Source: Brachybacterium sp. SGAir0954 (GTDB lineage: Bacteria; Actinomycetota; Actinomycetes; Actinomycetales; Dermabacteraceae). Taken from it: a stretch of DNA of 64,000 nt. The stretch covers positions 1,240,001-1,304,000 of the forward strand of contig NZ_CP027295.1 in NCBI RefSeq assembly GCF_005490785.1. The letters run 5' to 3'. Below the pieces are notes generated by a model that saw only the letters and a program-made list of their open reading frames with translations, did no database searches and was not told where the DNA came from. A program made the position numbers and the translations under genes. Numbering within the stretch: the first letter of the stretch is position 1; each line of letters starts with the position of its first letter. This document shows, piece after piece, positions 30,511 through 37,619 of this stretch.

Positions 30511-30885
30511 TCAGTCCTCCCCGAGCTCGGCGAGCGCCGGTGCGGCGTCGGCACGGAGCTGCGCGAGGTCCGCGCCGAAGCGGCTCATCCGGCAGCCGAG
30601 CCCGTTGGGCTTGATCTCGATGCCCTCGGCCTCCCAGTGCGGACGCGCCCGGGCGAGCAGGGGATGGTCGCCGCTCGCGTTCGTCACCCGCCACCACGCG
30701 ACCGACGATCCCCAGGTGCCCATGATGCGGCCCACGAGGCGCGGGCCCACGCCGACGATCGCCCCGACCTCGCCGTAGGCGACGACGCGGCCCGGCGGGA
30801 TCGCCTCGACCACACGCAGCACCCGCTCGACGGTGAGGTCGTCCATGCGGGTGCGCGGGGTGGTCGGCCGACGGTCGCTGCGCAT
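30511..30885 (-). CDS. Alkyltransferase-like protein (ATL, MGMT DNA-binding fold)
   Basis: 124 aa. Sequence VEAIPPGRVVAYGEVGAIVGVGPRLVGRIMGTWGSSVAWWRVTNASGD matches the DNA-binding domain of O6-alkylguanine-DNA alkyltransferases, but the catalytic PCHR cysteine position carries Trp (VAWWRV). That is the hallmark of Atl1/YbaZ-type proteins, which bind O6-alkylguanine lesions and hand them to nucleotide excision repair. The ATG at 30885 has CAGACT 6 nt upstream (leaderless); an in-frame ATG at 30846 is an alternative. Convergent with the XRE gene 15 bp away. Confidence 0.85.
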   Translation of the reverse strand: MRSDRRPTTPRTRMDDLTVERVLRVVEAIPPGRVVAYGEVGAIVGVGPRLVGRIMGTWGSSVAWWRVTNASGDHPLLARARPHWEAEGIEIKPNGLGCRMSRFGADLAQLRADAAPALAELGED

Positions 30886-30922
30886 GGGGGAAGTCTGGCA
30901 CGCGGGGGAGGACCGGACACGG

Positions 30923-30966
30923 ACGAGCGGCACCCGTCCTGCCGGGGCAGGGCGGATGCCGCTCGT
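30923..30966 (-). terminator. Stem-loop after the Ala/Gly-module gene
   Basis: ACGAGCGGCA and TGCCGCTCGT form a perfect 10-bp inverted repeat with a 24-nt loop, about 40 nt past the stop of the 31007-33439 gene. Probable terminator before the ATL gene. Confidence 0.45.
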
Positions 30967-31006
30967 GGTCCGCCGGGTCCCGCGGTGCGGGCTCAGCGGT
31001 GTGGAA

Positions 31007-33439
31007 TCAGCGCCGGGGCTGGTCGCCCTCCTCAGGAGGGATCACGCCGTCGGTGCCCTCCTCTGGTGCGCGGAACTCGGGTGATCGGTCGTCGGCCCGA
31101 CCCTGCCCCTGACCCAGGTAGTCCTCGTCCTCCCGGAGGAACTCCGCCGGCTCGGCGCCGAACTGGCCCTCGCCGTAGGGGGAGACGCGGGGCTGGTGAG
31201 GGCCCTGGCCGGCCTGCTGCTCGCCGTACTGCGGGGCCTGCTCGCTGTACTCACGGCTCACGCCGTCGTACTGCGGCAGCGGCGCGGAGGAGCCGTCCGC
31301 GGCGGAGGTCCGCTCGGCACCGGTCGACGCGTCCCACCGGGACGTGTCGCCGGACGCCCCGCGGTCGTCGGCCGCGTAGTCCTCCTGCACGGTCTCGAAG
31401 ACCGGGGTGGAGCCGGCGGCCCCGCCGACATCCCCGTCGCCGTCCTCGCGCACCTCCGCCCAGCGCTGCTCGGAGCCGCCCTGCCCGGTGGTGCCCTGAC
31501 CGGTGGTGCCCTGACCGGAGGAGCTCTGCTCGTACGAGCCCTGACCGGAGGAGCCCTGCCCCGCACCGTACGCGGCGGACGAGTCCTGCTCGGTCCCGCG
31601 GACCTCGGCGCCCTGGCCCTCACGGGTGGACTCGCCCGAGGCGTCGGCGAGGCCGGCCCCGCCGACGGCACCGGCTGCCGCACCGGCACCAGCGCCGGTC
31701 GTGGTCGTCCCGGACTCCACCGGGCGGGCCTCGCCGTACTCGGTGGAGCGCGCCTGTCCGTACCGGCGGTCCCCGGTCTCGCCGGCGGCGATGCCGTCAC
31801 CCAGGTCACCCTGCGGGTCGCGGATCACGTCGGGGTTGTCTTCGGCGGAGCCGTACCGGGTCTCGTCGCGTGAGTCGTCGGAGCGATCCTGGCCGTCCAG
31901 CGCACGACCCTCCTGCACGAGCCCGTCCTGCTCGCGTGCGGAGCGGTCCTGAGGATCGCGGCGATCCTCGAGGCCCTGTCGTGTGCCGTCGGTGTCGCGG
32001 TCCTCACGGTGGTCACCGTCCTCGCGGTGATCCCGGTCGGTGCGGTGGGAGGCGGCGGCACCGGCGGCGACGCCACCGGCGGCCCCGGCGCCCACGGCGG
32101 CGGTCGCGCCGCGGCCGCTCCCGTCGCGCTCCGTCTCGTCACGGCCCGCACGGTCACGGTCCGTATCGTCACGGACGGCGCCGTCACGAACGGCGTCATC
32201 ACGAACGGCGTCGTCACGAACAGCGCCGTCACCGACGGTCGCATGGCGGCGGTCGTCCTGACCCTCCGGACGGTCGCCGAGGGTGCGGTCCTGCTCGGCG
32301 CGGCGGTCACCGTCGAGCCGAGGGTCGTCCTCGGAGCGGAGGGCGTCCTCGCGGTTCCCGAGGTCTCCGTGCGGGTCGCGGATCACGTCGGGGTTGTCCG
32401 CGGCGGAGCCCGCGGCGGCACCACCGGCAGCGCCTGCTGCGGCGGCGGTCCCTGCTCGGCCCGTCCCGTCACGATCCGAGCCGTCACGATCCGAGCGGTC
32501 ACGTCCGGACTCGTCAAGGAGCTCGGAGCCATCGCGGAGGCCGGAGTCGTCCGGACGGTCCTGCCCGCTGACGGCCCGGTCCTGCCTCGTGCCCTCGGCG
32601 ACGGGCTCCTGGGCATGGCGACCGCGGTGCTCCTCATGTCGCGAGGCGGCGGTCCCGGCGACGGCGCCGCCCACCGCCCCGGCGCCGAGGCCCACCGCGG
32701 CGGCGGTCCCGGCGCCGCTGCTGTGGCGGTGCTGGTCCTGGTCCTCGCGGGTCTGCTCTGCCGTGCGGCCGGTCCCGGCATCCGTGCGGTCGTCGACGGA
32801 GCGGTCGACGGCGGCGTCCGCCGTGGTCTCGTGCCGGGTCCCGACCGTGCGGTCCTCCGCACGCGTGTCGCGGCCGTCGGCTCCGGTCACGCCGGCCTCG
32901 GAGCCCGTGGGAGCGGGCTCCGAGCGGTGGTCCCGGCCCTGCGAGGCGGCGACCGCGGTCGCGCCACCGGCGCCCGCCCCGGCGGCCGCCGCGGTCCCGG
33001 CACCCGAGCCGTCACGCTTGGTACGGCCGGACGCCTTCTCGTGATCCTCGACATCGGGGTCCAGGCGATCAGCCTCGGCGAGCTGCTCCTGCACCGCCGA
33101 GCGGTCCTGCTCGACCGCGGTGCGCTGCTTCTCCGCCTCGGCGCGTCGGCGCTCGGCGGTGATCTGCTCCTGCTCGGCCTCCTTGGCCTTGCGCTCCGCC
33201 TCCAGGCGGGAGCGGTCCGCATCGAGCTCGGTCTCGCGGGCCTTGAGGTCGCGCTCCTTCACGGCGGCCTCGTCGGCGCGTGCCTTCTCGCGCATCTCCG
33301 CGGCCCGCTGGCGGTCCGCGGCCTCCTGCGCCTCGCGGCGCTTCCGGGCGCTGCGCGCACCCAGGACGATGAGGAGGATGATCAGGAGGATCACCACTAC
33401 GGCGATCACGATGATCAGGGGGACAGAGACGTCTGACAT
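31007..33439 (-). CDS. Single-span membrane protein with coiled coil and five Ala/Gly modules
   Basis: 810 aa of unrecognised family. Residues 6-27 form one membrane helix (PLIIVIAVVVILLIILLIVL), followed by a charged coiled coil to about 125. The rest is low complexity. Five Ala/Gly-rich hydrophobic modules (about 144-166, 242-266, 328-347, 443-464, 577-600), such as GAGTAAAVGLGAGAVGGAVAG, alternate with Asp/Arg/Glu-rich stretches. A peptide DNPDVIRDPxGDLG occurs twice (348-361 and 534-547), and AVRDD-type pentads repeat four times near 406-425. The last 200 residues are Gln/Gly/Ser/Tyr-rich. AAGGAG lies 6 nt before the ATG. It sits directly upstream of, and divergent from, jetB. Likely cytoplasm-facing or envelope-spanning; function unknown. 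Confidence 0.72.
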   Translation of the reverse strand: MSDVSVPLIIVIAVVVILLIILLIVLGARSARKRREAQEAADRQRAAEMREKARADEAAVKERDLKARETELDADRSRLEAERKAKEAEQEQITAERRRAEAEKQRTAVEQDRSAVQEQLAEADRLDPDVEDHEKASGRTKRDGSGAGTAAAAGAGAGGATAVAASQGRDHRSEPAPTGSEAGVTGADGRDTRAEDRTVGTRHETTADAAVDRSVDDRTDAGTGRTAEQTREDQDQHRHSSGAGTAAAVGLGAGAVGGAVAGTAASRHEEHRGRHAQEPVAEGTRQDRAVSGQDRPDDSGLRDGSELLDESGRDRSDRDGSDRDGTGRAGTAAAAGAAGGAAAGSAADNPDVIRDPHGDLGNREDALRSEDDPRLDGDRRAEQDRTLGDRPEGQDDRRHATVGDGAVRDDAVRDDAVRDGAVRDDTDRDRAGRDETERDGSGRGATAAVGAGAAGGVAAGAAASHRTDRDHREDGDHREDRDTDGTRQGLEDRRDPQDRSAREQDGLVQEGRALDGQDRSDDSRDETRYGSAEDNPDVIRDPQGDLGDGIAAGETGDRRYGQARSTEYGEARPVESGTTTTGAGAGAAAGAVGGAGLADASGESTREGQGAEVRGTEQDSSAAYGAGQGSSGQGSYEQSSSGQGTTGQGTTGQGGSEQRWAEVREDGDGDVGGAAGSTPVFETVQEDYAADDRGASGDTSRWDASTGAERTSAADGSSAPLPQYDGVSREYSEQAPQYGEQQAGQGPHQPRVSPYGEGQFGAEPAEFLREDEDYLGQGQGRADDRSPEFRAPEEGTDGVIPPEEGDQPRR

Positions 33440-33600
33440 GGCTGCTCCTTGCCGTCGGTCCCCGGCCCGGCCGGGACGGGGATTCCTGCGGGATGCCCCC
33501 TGATTCCACCAGATCACGTGGCCCGGGTCACGCTTTCGACACAATCGGCTTCTCATCCGCCCGGCGTGCACCCCAATGTCCGCCGGTAGGGTAGGGCGCT
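33440..33600. other. Divergent intergenic region between the Ala/Gly-module gene and jetB
   Basis: 161 bp. On the plus side TAGGGT at 33587-33592 serves jetB. On the minus side only AAGGAG before the ATG at 33439 is clear; I could not pick a convincing -10 for that gene. Confidence 0.4.
33587..33592 (+). promoter_or_regulatory. -10 hexamer of jetB
   Basis: TAGGGT, 8 nt before the GTG of jetB, indicating an independent and probably leaderless transcript. Confidence 0.45.
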
Positions 33601-34320
33601 GTGACGAGCACCGGATACCGCCCCGAGCCCGGCGAGCAGGATGACCTCGACCAGGCCGTCGACGCCCCCACCGCCCCCGGCGGCGCCCTCGTGGACGAGT
33701 CCCGCCGGGTGCTCGTGCACCTGCTGCAGGGCCCCTTCCTCGACGGCCGCCGCGACCCGAACCGCTACGGGCAGCTGCTGCGGGACCGCGCGGCGATCGA
33801 GCGCCGGCTCGCCGACCTCTTCCTCGAGCTCGTCGTGGACGACGACGCGCAGGTCGCCTTCGTCCGGCAGAGCGAGGAGGACCCCGACGCCCCCAAGCTG
33901 CTGCGGCGGCTGACCGGACTGAACCGCCTGGACTCCGTGCTGCTGCTCGTGCTGCGGCAGATGCTGCTCACCCAGTCCTCGCGCGGCCAGCGCACCGTCG
34001 TCTCCGAGGCGGAGATCCAGCAGGCCCTCGCCGCCTACCGCCGCACCACCTCGACGGACGAGGCCGGCTTCGCCAAGGAGGTGCGCGCCTCGATCGCGAA
34101 GGTCCAGCGCGCCGGCCTGCTCGACGAGCAGGGCACGGACTACGAGGTCTCCCCGGTGCTGCGGCTCATGATCGGACCGGACGTGGCGCGCGAGTTCATC
34201 GACCTCTACCGGCAGGCGGGCGTCGGCGGGCTCGACGACCCGGCCGACGCCGATGGCGCGGAGGAGGACGGGGACGGCGACGAGGACGCCTCCGCCCAGG
34301 AGACCCCCGCGGCGCCCTGA
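33601..34320 (+). CDS. jetB: Wadjet/MksE-type subunit JetB (DUF4194)
   Basis: 239 aa winged-helix (KITE-like) subunit that binds the JetA kleisin. The DUF4194 pattern is visible: VLVHLLQGPFLDGRRDPNRYGQLLRDRAAIERRLADLFLELVVDDDAQVAFVRQ, followed by LTGLNRLDSVLLLVLRQMLL, a winged-helix segment with EAEIQQALAAYR, and YEVSPVLRLMIGPDVAREFIDLYR. The N-terminal 35 and C-terminal 30 residues are acidic and unstructured. GTG start. It stands between two unrelated blocks, 5.6 kb after jetA and 6.4 kb before jetC. Confidence 0.87.
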   Translation: MTSTGYRPEPGEQDDLDQAVDAPTAPGGALVDESRRVLVHLLQGPFLDGRRDPNRYGQLLRDRAAIERRLADLFLELVVDDDAQVAFVRQSEEDPDAPKLLRRLTGLNRLDSVLLLVLRQMLLTQSSRGQRTVVSEAEIQQALAAYRRTTSTDEAGFAKEVRASIAKVQRAGLLDEQGTDYEVSPVLRLMIGPDVAREFIDLYRQAGVGGLDDPADADGAEEDGDGDEDASAQETPAAP

Positions 34321-34390
34321 TCGCCGGGGGCCGTCGCAGATCTCGCGGACGTGATCCGGGCCGCATTCCGCGTGGGGCCCGACGCTGTGA

Positions 34391-34406
34391 CGGGCACCGA
34401 TGCCCG
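34391..34406 (+). terminator. Weak hairpin after jetB
   Basis: CGGGCACCGATGCCCG, 6-bp stem and 4-nt loop, 70 nt past the jetB stop and before the siderophore promoter. Confidence 0.3.
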
Positions 34407-34445
34407 GAACGGGTGCTGAGCACGGGTTTCCTGAACGAACTCCAA

Positions 34446-34475
34446 TTGAGCGCATCGGGCGTTGCGTAATAAGGT
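34446..34475 (+). promoter_or_regulatory. Promoter of the siderophore uptake operon
   Basis: TTGAGC (34446-34451) and TAAGGT (34470-34475) are separated by 18 bp. The -10 hexamer is embedded in the iron box. Confidence 0.5.
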
Positions 34476-34488
34476 CAGCCTCACCTCA
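34470..34488 (+). promoter_or_regulatory. IdeR/DmdR/DtxR iron box
   Basis: TAAGGTCAGCCTCACCTCA matches the 19-bp consensus TTAGGTTAGCCTAACCTAA at 15 positions by my alignment. It overlaps the -10, as expected for Fe(II)-dependent repression of the downstream uptake genes. Confidence 0.75.
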
Positions 34489-34523
34489 TCCTCTTCCCGA
34501 GGGTGCCGAGAGAAGGACCGTCC

Positions 34524-35597
34524 ATGTCGCGCTCGCTCCCGCGCCGCTCCGTCGTGCTCACCGCCCTCGCCGTGCCCGCGCTGACCGCGCTCGCCGCCTG
34601 CAGCGGCGGCTCGACGACCACCTCCGCCGACGGCGGCAGCTCCCCCTCCGACGGCGGCTCGGCCGCGACCGGCAGCTTCCCCGCGACCGTCGAGCACATC
34701 TACGGCACCACCGAGATCGCCGCGGAGCCCACCCGCATCGCGACCGTCTCCTGGGTCAACGGCGACACCCTCCTCGCCCTCGACATCGTCCCCGTCGGCA
34801 TGCCGATCGTCGAGTGGGGCGCCAACGACAACAAGTCCACCGACTGGATCGACGCGAAGCTCGAGGAGCTCGGCGCCGCCTGGGGCAGCGACAAGGCCCC
34901 CACCACCTACTCCGAGGCCGACGGCGTCAACACCGACGAGATCGCCGCGCTCACCCCGGACCTCATCGTCGCCGCCTACTCCGGCCTCACGCAGGAGGAG
35001 TACGACACGCTGAGCAAGATCGCGCCGACCATCGGCCCGCTCGCCGCCGGATACACCGCCTCCTGGAGCGACGTGCTCACCGCCGTCGGCACCGCCACCG
35101 GCCGCAGCGACCGGGCGAAGGAGCTCGGCGAGCAGGTCACCGCCGATCTCGCGAAGGTCGGGACCGACAACCCCGAGGTCGGCGAGTCCACCTTCATCGC
35201 CTCGAGCCTCTCGCTGACGGACCACACGATCAGCATCTACTCGGGCGACGACACCCGCCCCCGCTTCTTCACCGCGCTCGGCATGACCCAGGCCGACGTC
35301 GTCACGGAGAACACGAAGGACGCGAGCACCTTCTACTTCGAGTGGTCCGCCGAGCGCGGCGACGAGCTCGTCTCCGACGTCATCTACACCTGGGCCTCCG
35401 CCGGGCACACCGTCGAGACCTTCCAGAAGGATTCCCTGTTCCAGCAGATCCCGGCCGTCGCGAGCGGCGCCATGGTGCTCACCACGGACGACCACCAGAC
35501 CCTCTCGATCTCCGCGGCGAGCGTGCTGAGCCTCCCGTGGGCGATCGAGAACGTCGTCCCCTCCGTCGTCGAGGCCGCGAAGACGGCGCAGGCCTGA
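34524..35597 (+). CDS. Ferric-siderophore ABC transporter substrate-binding lipoprotein
   Basis: 357 aa class III (FepB/FhuD-like) binding protein. The signal peptide ends in the lipobox LAAC with Cys26 as lipidation site; an Arg pair at 7-8 (PRRSVVL) could also allow Tat export. After a Ser/Gly/Asp linker come the family features: PTRIATVSWVNGDTLLALDIVPVG, LTPDLIVAAYSGLTQEEYDTLSKIAPT, a long connecting helix, and the second lobe. AAGGA lies 8 nt before the ATG. First gene of the iron-boxed operon, 3 nt before the permease gene. Confidence 0.92.
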   Translation: MSRSLPRRSVVLTALAVPALTALAACSGGSTTTSADGGSSPSDGGSAATGSFPATVEHIYGTTEIAAEPTRIATVSWVNGDTLLALDIVPVGMPIVEWGANDNKSTDWIDAKLEELGAAWGSDKAPTTYSEADGVNTDEIAALTPDLIVAAYSGLTQEEYDTLSKIAPTIGPLAAGYTASWSDVLTAVGTATGRSDRAKELGEQVTADLAKVGTDNPEVGESTFIASSLSLTDHTISIYSGDDTRPRFFTALGMTQADVVTENTKDASTFYFEWSAERGDELVSDVIYTWASAGHTVETFQKDSLFQQIPAVASGAMVLTTDDHQTLSISAASVLSLPWAIENVVPSVVEAAKTAQA

Positions 35598-35600
35598 GAC

Positions 35601-36599
35601 GTGCCCTCCCGCACCACCGTGCTCGTGATCGCCGGGAGCGTCCTCGCCCTGGCGATCGCCTGCGCGCTCTCCCTCATGGTGGGGGCGCGGACGGTCCCCC
35701 CGGGCACGGCGTGGCAGGCCCTCGTGGCCTACGACCCGACGCTCGCGGACCACGCGGTGGTGCACAGCCGGCTGCAGCGGACCCTCGCGGGCCTCGCCGT
35801 CGGCATCGCCCTCGCCCTCGCCGGCGCGGGCCTCCAGGGCATGACCCGCAACCCGCTCGCCGATCCCGGCATCCTGGGGCTGAACAGCGGCGCCGCCGCC
35901 GCGGTCGCCCTCGGGGTGTACCTGCTGGGCCTCGGCTCCGTCACCCAGTTCATGGTCGCCGGCTTCCTCGGCGCCGCGGTCGCCGCGGTGATCGTCTACG
36001 CGATCGCCTCCGCCTCCCGCTCCGGCGCCACCCCCGTCACCCTCGCGATCGCCGGGGCCGCCGTCACCGCGGGGCTCGGCTCCGTCGTGAACGGCCTCGT
36101 CATCCTCGACCAGGGCGCCCTGGACCGGATGCGCGCCTGGCAGGTGGGCACCCTCGGAGCCCGCGACCTCGGCGACCTCGCCCGGGTGGCACCGTTCCTC
36201 GTCGCCGGCGTGCTCGTGGTGCTCGGATCCGCGCGCGCCCTCAACGCCCTCGCCCTCGGGGACGACGCCGCGACCGGGCTCGGCGTCCACGTGGGCCGGG
36301 TGCGGACCGTCCTCGGCATCGGGATCGTCCTGCTCGTCGGCTCCGCCGTGTCCCTCGCGGGCCCCGTCGGCTTCCTGGGCCTCGTCGTCCCGCACGCCGT
36401 GCGCCTCCTCGCCGGCTCCGACCACCGCCGCCTGCTGCCGATCTCGCTGATCGTGGGGCCCGCGGTGCTGCTCCTGGCCGACGTCGCCGGCCGCGTCGTC
36501 GCTCCGCCCGCGGAGGTGCAGGTGGGCGTCATGACCGCGCTGCTGGGCGTGCCCGTCTTCCTCGTCCTGCTGCGCACCCGGAAGCGGGTGGCCCTGTGA
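35601..36599 (+). CDS. FecCD-family iron-siderophore permease (first)
   Basis: 332 aa, about 9-10 membrane spans. FecCD motifs: LQRTLAGLAVGIALALAGAGLQGMTRNPLADPGILGLNSGAAAAV and SLAGPVGFLGLVVPHAVRLLAG. GTG start 3 nt after the binding-protein stop. It forms the transmembrane channel as a heterodimer with the next gene product. Confidence 0.92.
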   Translation: MPSRTTVLVIAGSVLALAIACALSLMVGARTVPPGTAWQALVAYDPTLADHAVVHSRLQRTLAGLAVGIALALAGAGLQGMTRNPLADPGILGLNSGAAAAVALGVYLLGLGSVTQFMVAGFLGAAVAAVIVYAIASASRSGATPVTLAIAGAAVTAGLGSVVNGLVILDQGALDRMRAWQVGTLGARDLGDLARVAPFLVAGVLVVLGSARALNALALGDDAATGLGVHVGRVRTVLGIGIVLLVGSAVSLAGPVGFLGLVVPHAVRLLAGSDHRRLLPISLIVGPAVLLLADVAGRVVAPPAEVQVGVMTALLGVPVFLVLLRTRKRVAL

Positions 36600-37615
36600 G
36601 CGCCCGCCGCCGCCTCCGCGTCCCTCTCGCCCTCGCGCTGGTCGTCGCGGGCCTCGTCGTCGTGCGCGTCCTCGTCGGCACGCCGATGGTCTACGCGGAC
36701 CTCGCCGTGCGCGCCGTGCTCGGCGAGCAGATCCCCGGGGTCTCCTTCATCGTCATGGACGACCGCCTGCCCGCCGCCGTCGTCGGGGTCCTCGGCGGCG
36801 CCGCCCTCGGGCTCTCCGGCACCGTCTTCCAGACGATGCTGCGCAACCCCCTCGCGAGCCCCGACGTCATCGGCGTGACCCTCGGCTCCTCCGCCGCGGC
36901 GGTCGCCGGGATGGCGCTCGTCGACGCCCAGGGCCTCGCCCTGTTCTGGTGGACCCTGCTCGGCGGGCTCCTCACCGCGCTCCTCGTCCTCTGGATCGCG
37001 CAGGCGCACCGCCGCGGCGGGCACGGCGCCGGGGGAGCGGGAGTGGTCGACGACCGCTTCGTGCTCGTCGGCATCGGCGTGGCCGCCGCCCTCCTCGCGC
37101 TCGTGCAGTACCTGCTCAGCCGCATGGAGACGAAGAAGGCGGGCGACACCATGCACTGGCTGGTCGGCTCGCTCTCCGGGGCCACCTGGCCGCGGGTCGC
37201 GGTGCTCGCCGGAGCGCTCGTCGTCCTGGTCCCCGTGCTCGCGGCGCTCGTGGGCCGCCTGCGGATCCTCCAGCTGGGCGACGACACCGCCGCGAGCCTG
37301 GGCCTGCCCGTCCCCGCCACACGCATCGCGCTCGTGCTCGTGGGCGTGCTGCTGAGCTCCTTCACCGTCGCGGTCGCCGGCCCGCTGGCCTTCGTCGCCT
37401 TCCTCGCCGGGCCCATCGCGCGGCTCCTCGCCGGGCGTCCCAGCTTCGTCCTCGCCGCGCTGCTCGGCGCGGTGCTCGTGCTCGCGGCCGACGTCGCGGG
37501 CCAGAACCTCTTCGGCCGCGTCGAGATGCCGGCCGGCGTCATCACCGGAGCGCTCGGGGCGCCGTTCCTGCTGTGGATGCTCATGCGCTCCTCGACCACC
37601 GGCCGCGGAAGGTGA
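36596..37615 (+). CDS. FecCD-family iron-siderophore permease (second)
   Basis: 339 aa. Motifs: GVLGGAALGLSGTVFQTMLRNPLASPDVIGVTLGSSAAA, AGDTMHWLVGSLSGATW, and AGPLAFVAFLAGPIARLLAG. GTG overlaps the previous stop (GTGA), so synthesis of the two permeases is coupled. A Gly-rich cytoplasmic loop (HRRGGHGAGGAGVVDD) is slightly longer than usual. Confidence 0.92.
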   Translation: MSARRRLRVPLALALVVAGLVVVRVLVGTPMVYADLAVRAVLGEQIPGVSFIVMDDRLPAAVVGVLGGAALGLSGTVFQTMLRNPLASPDVIGVTLGSSAAAVAGMALVDAQGLALFWWTLLGGLLTALLVLWIAQAHRRGGHGAGGAGVVDDRFVLVGIGVAAALLALVQYLLSRMETKKAGDTMHWLVGSLSGATWPRVAVLAGALVVLVPVLAALVGRLRILQLGDDTAASLGLPVPATRIALVLVGVLLSSFTVAVAGPLAFVAFLAGPIARLLAGRPSFVLAALLGAVLVLAADVAGQNLFGRVEMPAGVITGALGAPFLLWMLMRSSTTGRGR

Positions 37616-37619
37616 TCCC

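Noticed and set aside
32150..32240. Short repeats resembling a CRISPR array
   Set aside because: The units are about 15 bp, in frame with AVRDD-type pentads of a protein; no constant repeat/spacer structure and no cas genes.
30637..33436. Long plus-strand frames opposite the Ala/Gly-module gene
   Set aside because: Antisense readings of a repetitive GC-rich gene; the minus strand has a membrane helix, coiled coil, AAGGAG and a terminator.
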